Position numbers and translations under genes: made by a program. Below the pieces are notes generated by a model, which was not told where the DNA came from, searched no databases, and saw nothing but the letters and a program-made list of their open reading frames with translations. From assembly GCF_002777975.1 (NCBI RefSeq), contig NZ_NGVS01000005.1:261-64260 (forward strand): a stretch of 64,000 bases of DNA, in the 5' to 3' direction. This document shows, piece after piece, positions 18,055-26,463 of this stretch; within the stretch, counting starts at the first letter, position 1; the number at the start of each line of letters is the position of its first letter. This DNA is from Shewanella carassii (GTDB taxonomy: Bacteria > Pseudomonadota > Gammaproteobacteria > Enterobacterales > Shewanellaceae).

Positions 18055-19110
18055 TCAAGCCTGTCGACGCTTCAGCACGCTGTCGTTGAGCATTGAAAGC
18101 AGTTTCTCTGTATCATCCCAACCGATACAGGCATCGGTAATGCTCTGGCCATAGCGGAGGGGTTCCCCGGGGTTGAGATCCTGACGCCCTTCCACCAGAT
18201 GACTCTCCACCATCACTCCGAAAATCGCCTGCTGTTTGGCGGCAATCTGGCCGCTGACATCTTCAGCCACTAACATCTGACGCCGAAAGTCTTTACTGGA
18301 ATTGGCATGGCTGAAGTCAATCATCACCTTAGGTTTCAGGCCAACCTTCTCAAGCTGAGAACATATCTGATTCACATGAGCCGAGCTGTAGTTGGGTTCG
18401 CGTCCACCACGCAGAATGATATGGCAGTCATCATTGCCCTTGGTTGACACAATTGCCGAATGGCCAAACTTGGTCACCGACAGAAAATGGTGTGGCGCGC
18501 TGGCGGCCCCAATGGCATCTATCGCCACCTTGATGGTGCCATCTGTGCCGTTTTTGAATCCCACGGGACAAGACAGGCCCGATGCCAACTCCCGGTGAAC
18601 CTGAGACTCTGTGGTACGGGCGCCGATAGCGCCCCAACACATGAGGTCGGCCATATATTGCGGGGTGATCATATCAAGGAACTCACCTGCAGTCGGTACC
18701 TGGCTGTCATTCAATTCGAGCAGCAGTTTGCGGGCCGTTCTCAGGCCATCGTTGAGCTTGAAGCTGTTATCCATGTAGGGATCGTTAATCAGCCCCTTCC
18801 AGCCCACTGTCGTTCTGGGTTTCTCAAAATAAACCCGCATCACCACTTCCAACTGATCCTGATAGGCCGTTCTGAGTTTGGCCAAACGCGCACCATATTC
18901 CAACGCGGCCTCAGGGTCGTGAATAGAGCATGGGCCTATCACCACCAGCAGGCGATCGTCCTGTCCATGCAGGATTTTGTGAATATTCTTCCTGGCTTTA
19001 AAGACGGTGGATGAGGCGCGTTCGGTTGCCGGAAATCGTTCCAGAATGGCTATCGGTGGCAGTAACTCTTTAACTTCATTAATCCGTACATCATCATTCT
19101 GGTAATACAT
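18055..19110 (-). CDS. aroG: 3-deoxy-7-phosphoheptulonate synthase, AroG type
   Basis: First step of the shikimate pathway: phosphoenolpyruvate plus erythrose 4-phosphate to DAHP. The protein (351 residues from ATG 19110, MYYQNDD) follows E. coli AroG closely, including VIGPCSIHD, EKPRTTVGWKGL, GARTTESQ, GFKNGTDGT and the C-terminal ITDACIGWEDT-like segment. The stretch FLDMITPQY and the Ser in ASGLSCPVG match the phenylalanine-sensitive isozyme rather than AroF. A GTG at 19119 is an alternative start with closer GGAG. I saw no TyrR box. Confidence 0.95.
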   Translation of the reverse strand: MYYQNDDVRINEVKELLPPIAILERFPATERASSTVFKARKNIHKILHGQDDRLLVVIGPCSIHDPEAALEYGARLAKLRTAYQDQLEVVMRVYFEKPRTTVGWKGLINDPYMDNSFKLNDGLRTARKLLLELNDSQVPTAGEFLDMITPQYMADLMCWGAIGARTTESQVHRELASGLSCPVGFKNGTDGTIKVAIDAIGAASAPHHFLSVTKFGHSAIVSTKGNDDCHIILRGGREPNYSSAHVNQICSQLEKVGLKPKVMIDFSHANSSKDFRRQMLVAEDVSGQIAAKQQAIFGVMVESHLVEGRQDLNPGEPLRYGQSITDACIGWDDTEKLLSMLNDSVLKRRQA

Positions 19111-19672
19111 AAACGTCACACAGCTCCGGCTATTGATAAGAATCTCTTGTTTTGAATAACAGTTTTAATCTATCCGCTATATTCAACCATTGCAATTAAC
19201 TCATATAGATTTATAGGCAATTTATGTTATTTTTTATCTTTTATATGACAATCCCAGCCTTCCGATGAGAAATTCCCTAAACTTAGCCTTATTGAAAGAC
19301 AAACCACCAACAACACTTTCAATCAAGACATAGCCCCCGCATCGTCTTGAACTCTCAAATACTTTTATCACTCTATCCTGAAACCGTGTCTCCGCCCCTC
19401 AGAGGAGTCGCTTACCGGATATTTAGCCCAGGAGTTATGGAATAGAAGCGACCATAGGCAAATAAACCCGCATAGCTCACTTCCAATTGAACCAAGCTTT
19501 GTTGATATCAACTGTATTTGATCAGCAGTTCCTCCGAGATCCCCATTAAACCCGGCTTACCAGAGTAAATATTTCGACCATCAACTTGCCGCCAACCAAT
19601 ATCAGCGCTAGCTTAACTAGCGGATAAGTAAACCTATCCGCCAATAATGAAAACCAACAAGAGAAATGCGAC
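19111..19672. other. 562-bp gene-free AT-rich region upstream of the lipase gene
   Basis: No credible open frame on either strand; it is visibly more AT-rich than the flanks. It should contain the aroG promoter (-) and the lipase promoter (+). The last 70 bases carry two adjoining inverted repeats, listed separately. I see no tRNA, IS remnant or known riboswitch. Confidence 0.6.
19606..19640 (+). repeat. two overlapping hairpins before the lipase gene
   Basis: CGCTAG (19606-19611) pairs with CTAGCG (19617-19622) over a 5-base loop. CGGATA (19621-19626) pairs with TATCCG (19635-19640) over an 8-base loop. The stems share two bases, so they cannot both form fully. They end 32 bases before the lipase ATG. 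Function unknown: possible leader control or protein binding. Confidence 0.5.
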
Positions 19673-20530
19673 ATGAAAATATCCACCACCCTAATGATGT
19701 TGGGTCTTTGTAGTGTCTGCTCCCTGAGTCATGGCGCCACCGGCGTCGCCTTTGTCCATGGAACAGGAAAACAAACCGATGCCCTGAACGATTACTGGAC
19801 CCGCGAGTTTGTCGATTCAGTTCGTCAAGGTATCAGCACCCCGAGTAACTATCAGGTCATCAACTGTGACTTCGAGCAATATATGTGGGATGAGGCCGCT
19901 GCCGGCTGTTTGGTCGATCAGCTGCAGAGCTTTATCAACGCCCGCAATCTGGATCAACTGATCCTCATCACCCACTCCAATGGCGGCAACATAGTGCGCT
20001 GGGTCTTGTCCAATCCCACCTGGGATGGACGTTATCCAGCTGTGATCAACAGCATCAGCCGAGTGATAGCGCTGGCGCCTTCCAGTGCCGGTACACCACT
20101 GGCCGATGCCGTCACTCAAGGCAATGTGTTTGAAACCAGTCTCGGCTGGCTGCTCGGTTACGACAGCGATGCCGTCAAACAGCAGCAGGTGGGTTGGATG
20201 GCGCAATACAACAGTCAATGGTTGTACGGCACAGCCGGGCGTCCTTCTCTGGGTAAGCCTTTTGAAGCTGTTGTCGGCTCGGACGTGGAGTCGGCAGTTT
20301 GGGACAGCGACAGCTATTGCGGCGGTTATCAGAATCAAGTGGGCCTGGAGACTACCCAAAACTGGCTGGATAACTGCTCCGACGGTTTTCTTGAGTGCAG
20401 CTCCCAGAGTGCCGCCGGCAGTGTCTGGTTTACCGATAAGCAGAAAACCCGTGACAGAGAACCTTTGAGCCACCATCAAAGCCGCCGGGCCTGTTTTAAT
20501 CTCGACACCCTTCTGCGCAATCATATCTGA
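19673..20530 (+). CDS. secreted lipase/alpha-beta hydrolase
   Basis: A 285-residue exported protein with a signal peptide ending after LSHGA, then VAFVHGTGK (oxyanion region) and the nucleophile elbow THSNGGN with the catalytic Ser. Five or six cysteines suggest disulfides in the mature enzyme. Asp and His of the triad are not certain; the C-terminal SHHQSRR is a candidate for the His. No lipase-specific foldase gene is adjacent. The DUF4785 lipoprotein gene starts 10 bases after its stop, so the two are probably cotranscribed. Confidence 0.8.
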   Translation: MKISTTLMMLGLCSVCSLSHGATGVAFVHGTGKQTDALNDYWTREFVDSVRQGISTPSNYQVINCDFEQYMWDEAAAGCLVDQLQSFINARNLDQLILITHSNGGNIVRWVLSNPTWDGRYPAVINSISRVIALAPSSAGTPLADAVTQGNVFETSLGWLLGYDSDAVKQQQVGWMAQYNSQWLYGTAGRPSLGKPFEAVVGSDVESAVWDSDSYCGGYQNQVGLETTQNWLDNCSDGFLECSSQSAAGSVWFTDKQKTRDREPLSHHQSRRACFNLDTLLRNHI

Positions 20531-20540
20531 GGACGTAAGT

Positions 20541-21830
20541 ATGAAGATGCATATCAGCAAGACACCGCTGCTGGCAGCAATACTCCTGAGCCTCACGGGT
20601 TGCCAGGATGATGCCAAGGTAGAACAAAACCTGCAGCCCAAAAGCCTGACCTTGGCCATGGTGCCGCCCCAGGCAAGCGATATCAAGGCTTCAGAAGAGC
20701 TTGATACAGGGCAATTGCCGCCCTTGAATACCTCCAGGGAAGATGTCAGCTTTGTCAGGGCGCTGTCAGGGGAATATCAAGCCCAGCTGCCGGACAAAAC
20801 CGCCAGTACCAGCAGTGATGAATACTGGTTGATGGTTACAGGCGCCGAGCTTAACCAAGGCATAGAGCTGCCATTAACCCAAGGCAGCAGCGTTATCCGT
20901 CTGGCACCGCGCTGGGATAAAAGCAGCGGCGCCCCGACTGCCCCCAAAAGTATTGCTCCGGACGCAGTTCAACTCAGCTCGGCCGCAGGCAAAACTGAGA
21001 ACAAGCGTCTTATCCGCCGCGCCGTAGACTCTGAGTCTCTGGCCAGCGCCGGGATGGATGATGACTCCAGTGCCCTGTTGCTGAGCTCAGATATCAAGCC
21101 CGGTCTCTATCGCCTGCAGGTCGCCGCAGCGCTGACCGCCACTGACAACTATCTGGTCAATGTCAAAGAGAAAGGATCTGCCTATCGTCTCAAGTTAAGC
21201 ACCCCATCATCACTCGAGGCCAACACCCATCTCGAGTTGGAGCTGGCGCTTGAGAACGATAAGGCCATGGGTTCACCTCGTTTGGCCAGTGCCCGGCTGC
21301 AGCAAGCAAGCGGCGAGCAAACCCCACTGCAACTCAGCCAAAGTGGCGACAGCTGGCGACTGCAAAATGAGCAGCTGCCCATGCCCTCAAGCAATGCGGG
21401 TTTCAGTGAACTGGTGGTCGATATTGAGACCCAGGTGGATAACACCTTGGTACGACGTACCGTCAAGACCGCCTTCAAGCAGTTCTATCCATCGGCGCGG
21501 CTGGCACCCGAAATCCAAGTTGGTTGGCAAAATGGTCTGCCAAGTGCCCTCAGCTTTACGCTGGAGCTGGCTCAAAGTGGTCGTTTTGGGGTGTCGGCAA
21601 TACTGACAGGAACCGATGCCCAAGGACGGGAAATCGCCATACTGCAGAGTGAGACAGCGGCCTGGCTGACACAAGAGCAAAACAGTCTGCAGTTGCCTCT
21701 AAACCTTGAACTAATCCAAAATTCGGGCTTAAAGCCGCCCTACGGTGTCAGGGCAGTTGAGCTCAAGGATATGGGGCAGATGGCGCGCTTGAGTTATCGC
21801 GACAAGGCGCTGAGTTTAGATGCCCTTTAA
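20541..21830 (+). CDS. DUF4785 family lipoprotein
   Basis: A 429-residue lipoprotein: signal peptide with lipobox LTGC at residues 19-22, then a long beta-rich chain that I match to DUF4785. The residue after the lipidated Cys is Gln, with Asp at +3, which favours the outer membrane. It follows the lipase gene by 10 bases and has GAGGA before ATG 20541. The pairing suggests a joint surface function, but none is known. A strong terminator follows. Confidence 0.78.
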   Translation: MKMHISKTPLLAAILLSLTGCQDDAKVEQNLQPKSLTLAMVPPQASDIKASEELDTGQLPPLNTSREDVSFVRALSGEYQAQLPDKTASTSSDEYWLMVTGAELNQGIELPLTQGSSVIRLAPRWDKSSGAPTAPKSIAPDAVQLSSAAGKTENKRLIRRAVDSESLASAGMDDDSSALLLSSDIKPGLYRLQVAAALTATDNYLVNVKEKGSAYRLKLSTPSSLEANTHLELELALENDKAMGSPRLASARLQQASGEQTPLQLSQSGDSWRLQNEQLPMPSSNAGFSELVVDIETQVDNTLVRRTVKTAFKQFYPSARLAPEIQVGWQNGLPSALSFTLELAQSGRFGVSAILTGTDAQGREIAILQSETAAWLTQEQNSLQLPLNLELIQNSGLKPPYGVRAVELKDMGQMARLSYRDKALSLDAL

Positions 21831-21890
21831 GGCCAGCTTTCAGGCAGAGAGAAACTTATAACCAGAAAGCAACTTATAGCCCAAAGCAAC

Positions 21891-21924
21891 AAAGCCCGAT
21901 GCAGATCTCAGCATCGGGCTTTTT
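21891..21924 (+). terminator. terminator of the lipase operon
   Basis: Twelve-bp stem AAAGCCCGATGC/GCATCGGGCTTT with an 8-base loop and a T-run. It lies between the DUF4785 gene and the convergent TPR lipoprotein gene. Confidence 0.88.
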
Positions 21925-21988
21925 ACTCTGCAACTTGGCTTAACCAATTGCGCCTTTATAACCCCACTCTTTCAGCCAAGCTTTTGAA

Positions 21989-23218
21989 TCAATGCCCTTC
22001 CATCGCATGCAACTTGGCCTGATAGCGTTTTTTCTGCTCGCCGTCACCGGCCAACGCCAACGCCTTTTGCAGATTGCTCTTCGCCCGGTCGGAGTCCCCT
22101 TTTGCCCAATAGGTTCTGGACAAACCAAAGTAAAACTCGTGGCGATAATCCGCCTTCTCAATCGCTCTTCGATACCAACTCAGCGCCTCATCATATTGGT
22201 GATCCATGTAGGCTTGTTGCGCCATATCATAGTAGTAATAAGGATTACGGATCCGGGCAAGCTCCAGTACCTTGTGCACTTCGGCCCATTCATCCAGTCT
22301 GTCTTGGCTGCTCAGCATGACCGCCAGGTTATAGAGGGTAGTCATGTTTTCTGGCTCAAGCGTCAACGCATAGCGGTAGACCCGCTCGGCCATCTGTTCC
22401 ATGCCCCTGGCGCGATAGAGCACCGCCAGGCTATTGAGCGCCGGAATAAACAGACTCTGCTGTTGCAGGCTCCTTTTCAGCAAGCCGTATGCAAGATCCC
22501 AATTCTCATTGATCAATGCCTCGGCCGCCGCATTGTTGTAATACATGGCGACCACAGTACCTTGGCTGATCTTATTGACCTTATAGCTGCGCACAGCACG
22601 CTCGGGCAGGAAATCCACCAGGATGGAACGCTCGGTGACATGGAAGACATGATTATTCTTGGGCGGATATAACTTGAGATTGATATGACCATTGACCAGA
22701 TAAAAGGCGCCTTGGCGATCCCAGACCGGGGGCACTTCCACATCACGAAATTCAACCTCTATCCCCAGTTGTTGCGCCATGGCCGCCGTCAGGATCACCA
22801 GTGACATGCAATTTCCGGCCCTGTCGTGAAAGGTTTCGGCGGCGGTGCGGGTGTAGTTGTCCTGATAGCGAAAGCCGCCCTTGTCGGCATGGATATAGTC
22901 AGCCAACCACTCGTGGGCCAACTCCTGATTGGACATGAGTGCGCTGCGGCTATAGGCACCTTTTAGCAACTGCACCGCCTCGGGAGGCAAGGCGAATAAC
23001 TCGGCGGGCTCGGGGATATTCCCTACCTCTTTGAATTGGTTATCCTGAAACAGGCTGCCAAGGGCCATCTTGCTTGGCACCGGGGTACTGCTGCAACCGC
23101 AAAATAGCAGCAGCAAAACCGCACCAATTAAGCGACTCAAGATGGTAGTGGATAGAGCGCCAGAGAGAGCTCGAATGAGAGAGCCGGAGAAAGCGCTTGA
23201 GAAAGTGCCTGAGAACAT
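21989..23218 (-). CDS. lipoprotein with transglutaminase-like and TPR domains
   Basis: A 409-residue protein. A long N-terminus precedes the membrane segment and lipobox (LLLLFCGC, Cys near residue 42). Residues 100-220 resemble a transglutaminase/papain-like fold, with the Cys in GNCMSL as candidate nucleophile and a later His. From residue 225 on there are at least four tetratricopeptide repeats. ATG 23218 has an excellent AGGAGG 5 bases upstream, so the repeat-built N-terminus (12-bp units, 23144-23215) is translated. Such proteins may tether or process envelope partners; the role is unknown. Confidence 0.78.
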   Translation of the reverse strand: MFSGTFSSAFSGSLIRALSGALSTTILSRLIGAVLLLLFCGCSSTPVPSKMALGSLFQDNQFKEVGNIPEPAELFALPPEAVQLLKGAYSRSALMSNQELAHEWLADYIHADKGGFRYQDNYTRTAAETFHDRAGNCMSLVILTAAMAQQLGIEVEFRDVEVPPVWDRQGAFYLVNGHINLKLYPPKNNHVFHVTERSILVDFLPERAVRSYKVNKISQGTVVAMYYNNAAAEALINENWDLAYGLLKRSLQQQSLFIPALNSLAVLYRARGMEQMAERVYRYALTLEPENMTTLYNLAVMLSSQDRLDEWAEVHKVLELARIRNPYYYYDMAQQAYMDHQYDEALSWYRRAIEKADYRHEFYFGLSRTYWAKGDSDRAKSNLQKALALAGDGEQKKRYQAKLHAMEGH

Positions 23219-23309
23219 AAGGCCTCCTGAGTTAAGGCTTCTTTACTGAAAGCTTAAGTCAGACTGGCCACTCCTGCCGCGCCAAAGGGTGACAAAATGT
23301 GAATATCCC

Positions 23310-23681
23310 CTAGTTCAAGCCTTCATTTCCGGGAGCGATAACTTCGGAACCCGGCTTGGGGATCCCTATATAGAGCTGCTGTTGCCGGTAAAGATAGGGG
23401 CGATAAAAATGGCCATCGCAGGAAAAGTAGCGATAGGGGCGCATGTAAGGAACACATATGGCAGGCAGGCTGCGGAGGATCTCCAGTTGCTGCTGCGAGC
23501 GCAGTAGTTCCTGCCACTCATGCTGACGCAGTAATTCATCCCTGACGGCAAAGGCATCGAAGGGCTCACTGGCATCACGAACCACCACTTGTCCTGCCTC
23601 GGCATTGCCAAGCCACAGCAAGGTACTGCACAAAGTGCAGAGAAAAGTACCGGTCAGCTTCATTACACTGAGAGTCTTCAT
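23310..23681 (-). CDS. small exported hypothetical protein
   Basis: From ATG 23681, which lies 6 bases after AAGGGG, it encodes 123 residues with a signal peptide (cleavage near GNAEA). The mature part is charged, then Tyr- and Pro-rich (YMRPYRYFSC and FYRPYLYRQQ) with two cysteines that may pair. Not recognised. The frame runs open to 23849, but the upstream part has no ribosome site and looks like non-coding sequence. Confidence 0.65.
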   Translation of the reverse strand: MKTLSVMKLTGTFLCTLCSTLLWLGNAEAGQVVVRDASEPFDAFAVRDELLRQHEWQELLRSQQQLEILRSLPAICVPYMRPYRYFSCDGHFYRPYLYRQQQLYIGIPKPGSEVIAPGNEGLN

Positions 23682-23908
23682 CACCATCCCCTTAGGCTCC
23701 AGGCTGTTCCTGCTTTCAGTCTGCCCCCAAGAGCGTCTGTCATCAAGCGCCATAGCCGCAAAATGTGCTTTTCCTGGCCGACTCCCGCCAAGCCAGGTAA
23801 CAACAAGGCCGGTAACCCCAAAGCCAGCTCTAACGAAAAGCCACCTCACAAGAGATGGCTTAAAGATTAAGGAAGCTTGCTTGATCTCTCAAGAACACTC
23901 ATGGCTTA

Positions 23909-23945
23909 TCAGCTGGCGTTCTTGGCCTCTCAGTTGGCGTTCTTG
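23909..23945 (-). repeat. tandem 21-bp duplication over the amtB stop codon
   Basis: TCAGCTGGCGTTCTTG (23909-23924) and TCAGTTGGCGTTCTTG (23930-23945) differ at one base and repeat with a 21-bp period. The upper copy encodes the last residues and the TGA of amtB; the lower copy lies after the stop, in frame, and carries its own TGA. Confidence 0.8.
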
Positions 23946-25180
23946 ACAGTTACAAACTCAGGATAGGCATCGATACCACAGTCCGACGCGTCCATACCGT
24001 TGTACTCTTCCTCTTCGGTCACCCGGATCCCCATGGTCACTTTCAAGGCGCCCCACACCAGCAATGATGCCAGGAACACCCAGGCAGAGATCACCGCAGC
24101 GCCAAACAGTTGCCCTGTCACACTGGCATCGGCATTGGACAGAGGCACCATCATCAAACCGAAGAAACCGGCAACTCCGTGCACCGAGATAGCCCCGACA
24201 GGATCGTCTATCTTGATGCGGTCAAAGCCCACGATGGAGAACACCACCAAACCGCCGGCTACCAGGCCTATCACACCCGCCATAGGCAGCGAGGGCGACA
24301 ATGGATCGGCCGTGATAGCCACCAAACCTGCCAAAGTACCATTGAGTATCATGGTCAAGTCGGCCTTGCCCCACACCATCTTACAGACGATCAGTGCAGA
24401 TACCGCGCCGAAGGCCGCCGCCGAATTGGTGTTGACGAAGACTTTGGCCACGGCACTGGCATTTTCGGCATCAGAGACCAGTAACTGAGAACCACCGTTG
24501 AAACCAAACCAGCCCATCCAGAGGATAAAAGTCCCCAGGGTTGCCAGCGGCAGGTTGGAACCCGGGATAGGGTTAACCTGGCCATTGGCGCCATATTTAC
24601 CTTTACGGGCCCCCAGCAGCAAGACACCGGCCAAGGCCGCGGCCGCACCGGCCATATGCACTATGCCGCTACCGGCAAAGTCGACAAAGCCGGCTTCGGA
24701 AAGGAAACCACCGCCCCAAGTCCAGTAACCTTCCACCGGATAGATGACTGCCGTCATTACCAGGCTGAATGCCAGGAAAGCCCACAGGCGCATGCGCTCG
24801 GCCACGGCACCGGAAACAATCGACATGGCTGTAGCCACAAATACCACCTGGAAGAAAAAATCAGACTCCAGCGCATGGTCGGCGTCGGCGGCTTGAGCTC
24901 CTATCAAGGTGCTGATGCTCGGCAGCCAGCCACCCTCGCCATTGTCCACATACATGATGTTGTAACCCACAATCAGGTAGGTGATACAGGCGATTGAATA
25001 GAGACAGATGTTTTTGGTGAGTATCTCTGTGGTATTTTTGGAACGCACCAACCCGGCCTCCAGCATGGCGAAACCCGCCGCCATCCACATCACCAGCGCG
25101 CCGGAGATCAGAAAGTAAAAGGTGTCCAGCGCAAAACGCAGCTCTGTGACCGTAGTACCCAATTTGCTCAGTTCTTCCAT
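23930..25180 (-). CDS. amtB: ammonium transporter
   Basis: Trimeric inner-membrane ammonium channel of the Amt/Rh family, 416 residues with eleven or so membrane segments. Family signatures are visible: GYNIMYVDNGEGGW, DFAGSGIVHMAGAAAALAG, and GFNGGSQL. The conserved pore His pair is probably in GIVHMAG and SVHGVAG. It is the second gene of glnK-amtB, 10 bases after glnK, and is gated by the uridylylated state of GlnK. Expression should follow nitrogen limitation through the NtrC-like site upstream of glnK. Confidence 0.95.
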   Translation of the reverse strand: MEELSKLGTTVTELRFALDTFYFLISGALVMWMAAGFAMLEAGLVRSKNTTEILTKNICLYSIACITYLIVGYNIMYVDNGEGGWLPSISTLIGAQAADADHALESDFFFQVVFVATAMSIVSGAVAERMRLWAFLAFSLVMTAVIYPVEGYWTWGGGFLSEAGFVDFAGSGIVHMAGAAAALAGVLLLGARKGKYGANGQVNPIPGSNLPLATLGTFILWMGWFGFNGGSQLLVSDAENASAVAKVFVNTNSAAAFGAVSALIVCKMVWGKADLTMILNGTLAGLVAITADPLSPSLPMAGVIGLVAGGLVVFSIVGFDRIKIDDPVGAISVHGVAGFFGLMMVPLSNADASVTGQLFGAAVISAWVFLASLLVWGALKVTMGIRVTEEEEYNGMDASDCGIDAYPEFVTVKNAN

Positions 25181-25190
25181 CCTCTCCCCC

Positions 25191-25529
25191 TTACAGCGCT
25201 TCTGTGTCTGTTTCGCCCGTACGAATACGGATAACCTGTTCCAGATCTGTCACAAAGATCTTGCCGTCACCTATCTTGCCGGTATGAGCGGCGTTGCTGA
25301 TGGCTTCCAACAACTCATCGAGATTCTCAGCCTTGGTGGCTATCTCAAGCTTAACCTTGGGCAGAAAGTCCACCTGATACTCGGCTCCCCGATAGAGCTC
25401 TGTATGTCCCTTTTGTCGGCCAAAACCTTTGACTTCGGTGACCGTCATCCCCTCTACGCCTATGCCCGCTATCGCTTCGCGGACATCATCGAGCTTGAAC
25501 GGCTTAATGATTGCGCTGACTAATTTCAT
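25191..25529 (-). CDS. glnK: nitrogen regulatory PII protein GlnK
   Basis: A 112-residue trimeric PII signal protein. It senses ATP/ADP and 2-oxoglutarate and binds AmtB when not uridylylated. Tyr51, the uridylylation site on the T-loop ([14 protein letters not shown]), is present, and the C-terminal [10 protein letters not shown] and RIRTGE nucleotide loops are intact. Its place directly before amtB supports GlnK over GlnB. Confidence 0.95.
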   Translation of the reverse strand: MKLVSAIIKPFKLDDVREAIAGIGVEGMTVTEVKGFGRQKGHTELYRGAEYQVDFLPKVKLEIATKAENLDELLEAISNAAHTGKIGDGKIFVTDLEQVIRIRTGETDTEAL

Positions 25530-25655
25530 CCAGACCTCCAGAATCGCCTTGCTGTATTGGTGTTATGCCAAAACAATTCAAGCATTAGGCCAAAATGTTA
25601 ATTTTTTGTTTTATAAAGAGTTAGTTTTTACGGACCAGGTTAAGAGCTGCAGATA

Positions 25656-25672
25656 TGCACCAATTAAGTGCA
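25656..25672 (-). promoter_or_regulatory. candidate NtrC binding site of glnK-amtB
   Basis: TGCACCAATTAAGTGCA has the two GCAC/GTGC half-sites of NtrC with the right 7-base spacing, as in the glnA enhancer. It lies 127 bp upstream of glnK, where an enhancer would act. I could not find a clean sigma-54 -24/-12 element with GG-N10-GC between it and the gene; TTGGCATAACACCAAT is the nearest, with a poor -12. Confidence 0.6.
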
Positions 25673-25829
25673 ATTAAGGCATAGGCGCACAAAAAAAGCG
25701 CAACCATCTACGACCTAAGGCCTATTGGCTTAAGCCCTGTCCTGTCGTTAACTGAATATTCTGTCGTTGACTGAAGCGAAAGAAGGACTCGTTTGCACCT
25801 GTCCTAAGACCAACCTGAAGGAGAACAAG

Positions 25830-26372
25830 ATGTTAAAAGCGGAAGAGTGTGTGCTGGTCATAGTGGATGTTCAGGGCAAACTGGCGCAGATAATGGACAA
25901 GAGTGAACAGCTGCATCAACAACTGGCCATGCTGATAGAAGGCACGGCCTTGTTTGATATCCCAGTGCTCTGGCTGGAACAGTTGCCGCAGAAGCTCGGC
26001 CCTACTACAGAGTCGCTGGCCGCCCTGCTATCCAAGACCACTGCGCCGATTGCCAAGCATCACTTCAGTGGCTGGCACTGCCCGGCGTTCCGTGAGGCAC
26101 TGTTGAGCACGGGCCGCAAACAGGTACTGCTGGCCGGGATAGAGACACATGTCTGTGTCTATCAAACCTGTGGTGATCTTATCGAGCAGGGTTTCGATGT
26201 GCACTTGATAGCCGATGCCGTCAGCTCCCGCAGTGAAAGCAACAAACGCTTGGGAATAGAAATGATGAAGCAGCAGGGAGCCAGGCTCAACAACAGCGAA
26301 TCTTTACTGTTTGAACTGCAACATCAGGCAGAAGGTGAACGCTTTAAGGCTCTGCTTAAGCTGATCAAATAG
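25830..26372 (+). CDS. isochorismatase-like cysteine hydrolase
   Basis: A 180-residue cytosolic protein of the isochorismatase-like hydrolase family (YcaC/MAR1-like). The catalytic triad is visible: Asp in VIVDVQ, Lys in IAKHHFSGW and Cys in ETHVCVYQT. I start at ATG 25830, with AAGGAGA 8 bases upstream; the frame is open further 5' without a ribosome site. Substrate unknown: nicotinamide, ureido compounds and others are possible. Confidence 0.87.
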   Translation: MLKAEECVLVIVDVQGKLAQIMDKSEQLHQQLAMLIEGTALFDIPVLWLEQLPQKLGPTTESLAALLSKTTAPIAKHHFSGWHCPAFREALLSTGRKQVLLAGIETHVCVYQTCGDLIEQGFDVHLIADAVSSRSESNKRLGIEMMKQQGARLNNSESLLFELQHQAEGERFKALLKLIK

Positions 26373-26413
26373 GCCTGTAATCCTTCGCTGGCTACCACTG
26401 CTGGCTTGTAAGA

Positions 26414-26441
26414 TAAAAAATCCCCGCGGTGCGGGGATTTT
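26414..26441. terminator. bidirectional terminator between hydrolase and nrfA
   Basis: Eleven-bp stem AAAATCCCCGC/GCGGGGATTTT with a 3-base loop; T-runs on both strands. It serves the convergent hydrolase and nrfA transcripts. Confidence 0.88.
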
Positions 26442-26463
26442 CATTTACGAGTGTTAACGACTG

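Noticed and set aside
25530..25640. Sigma-54 promoter TTGGCATAACACCAAT before glnK
   Set aside because: The -24 part is acceptable, but the -12 GC is missing at the required distance.
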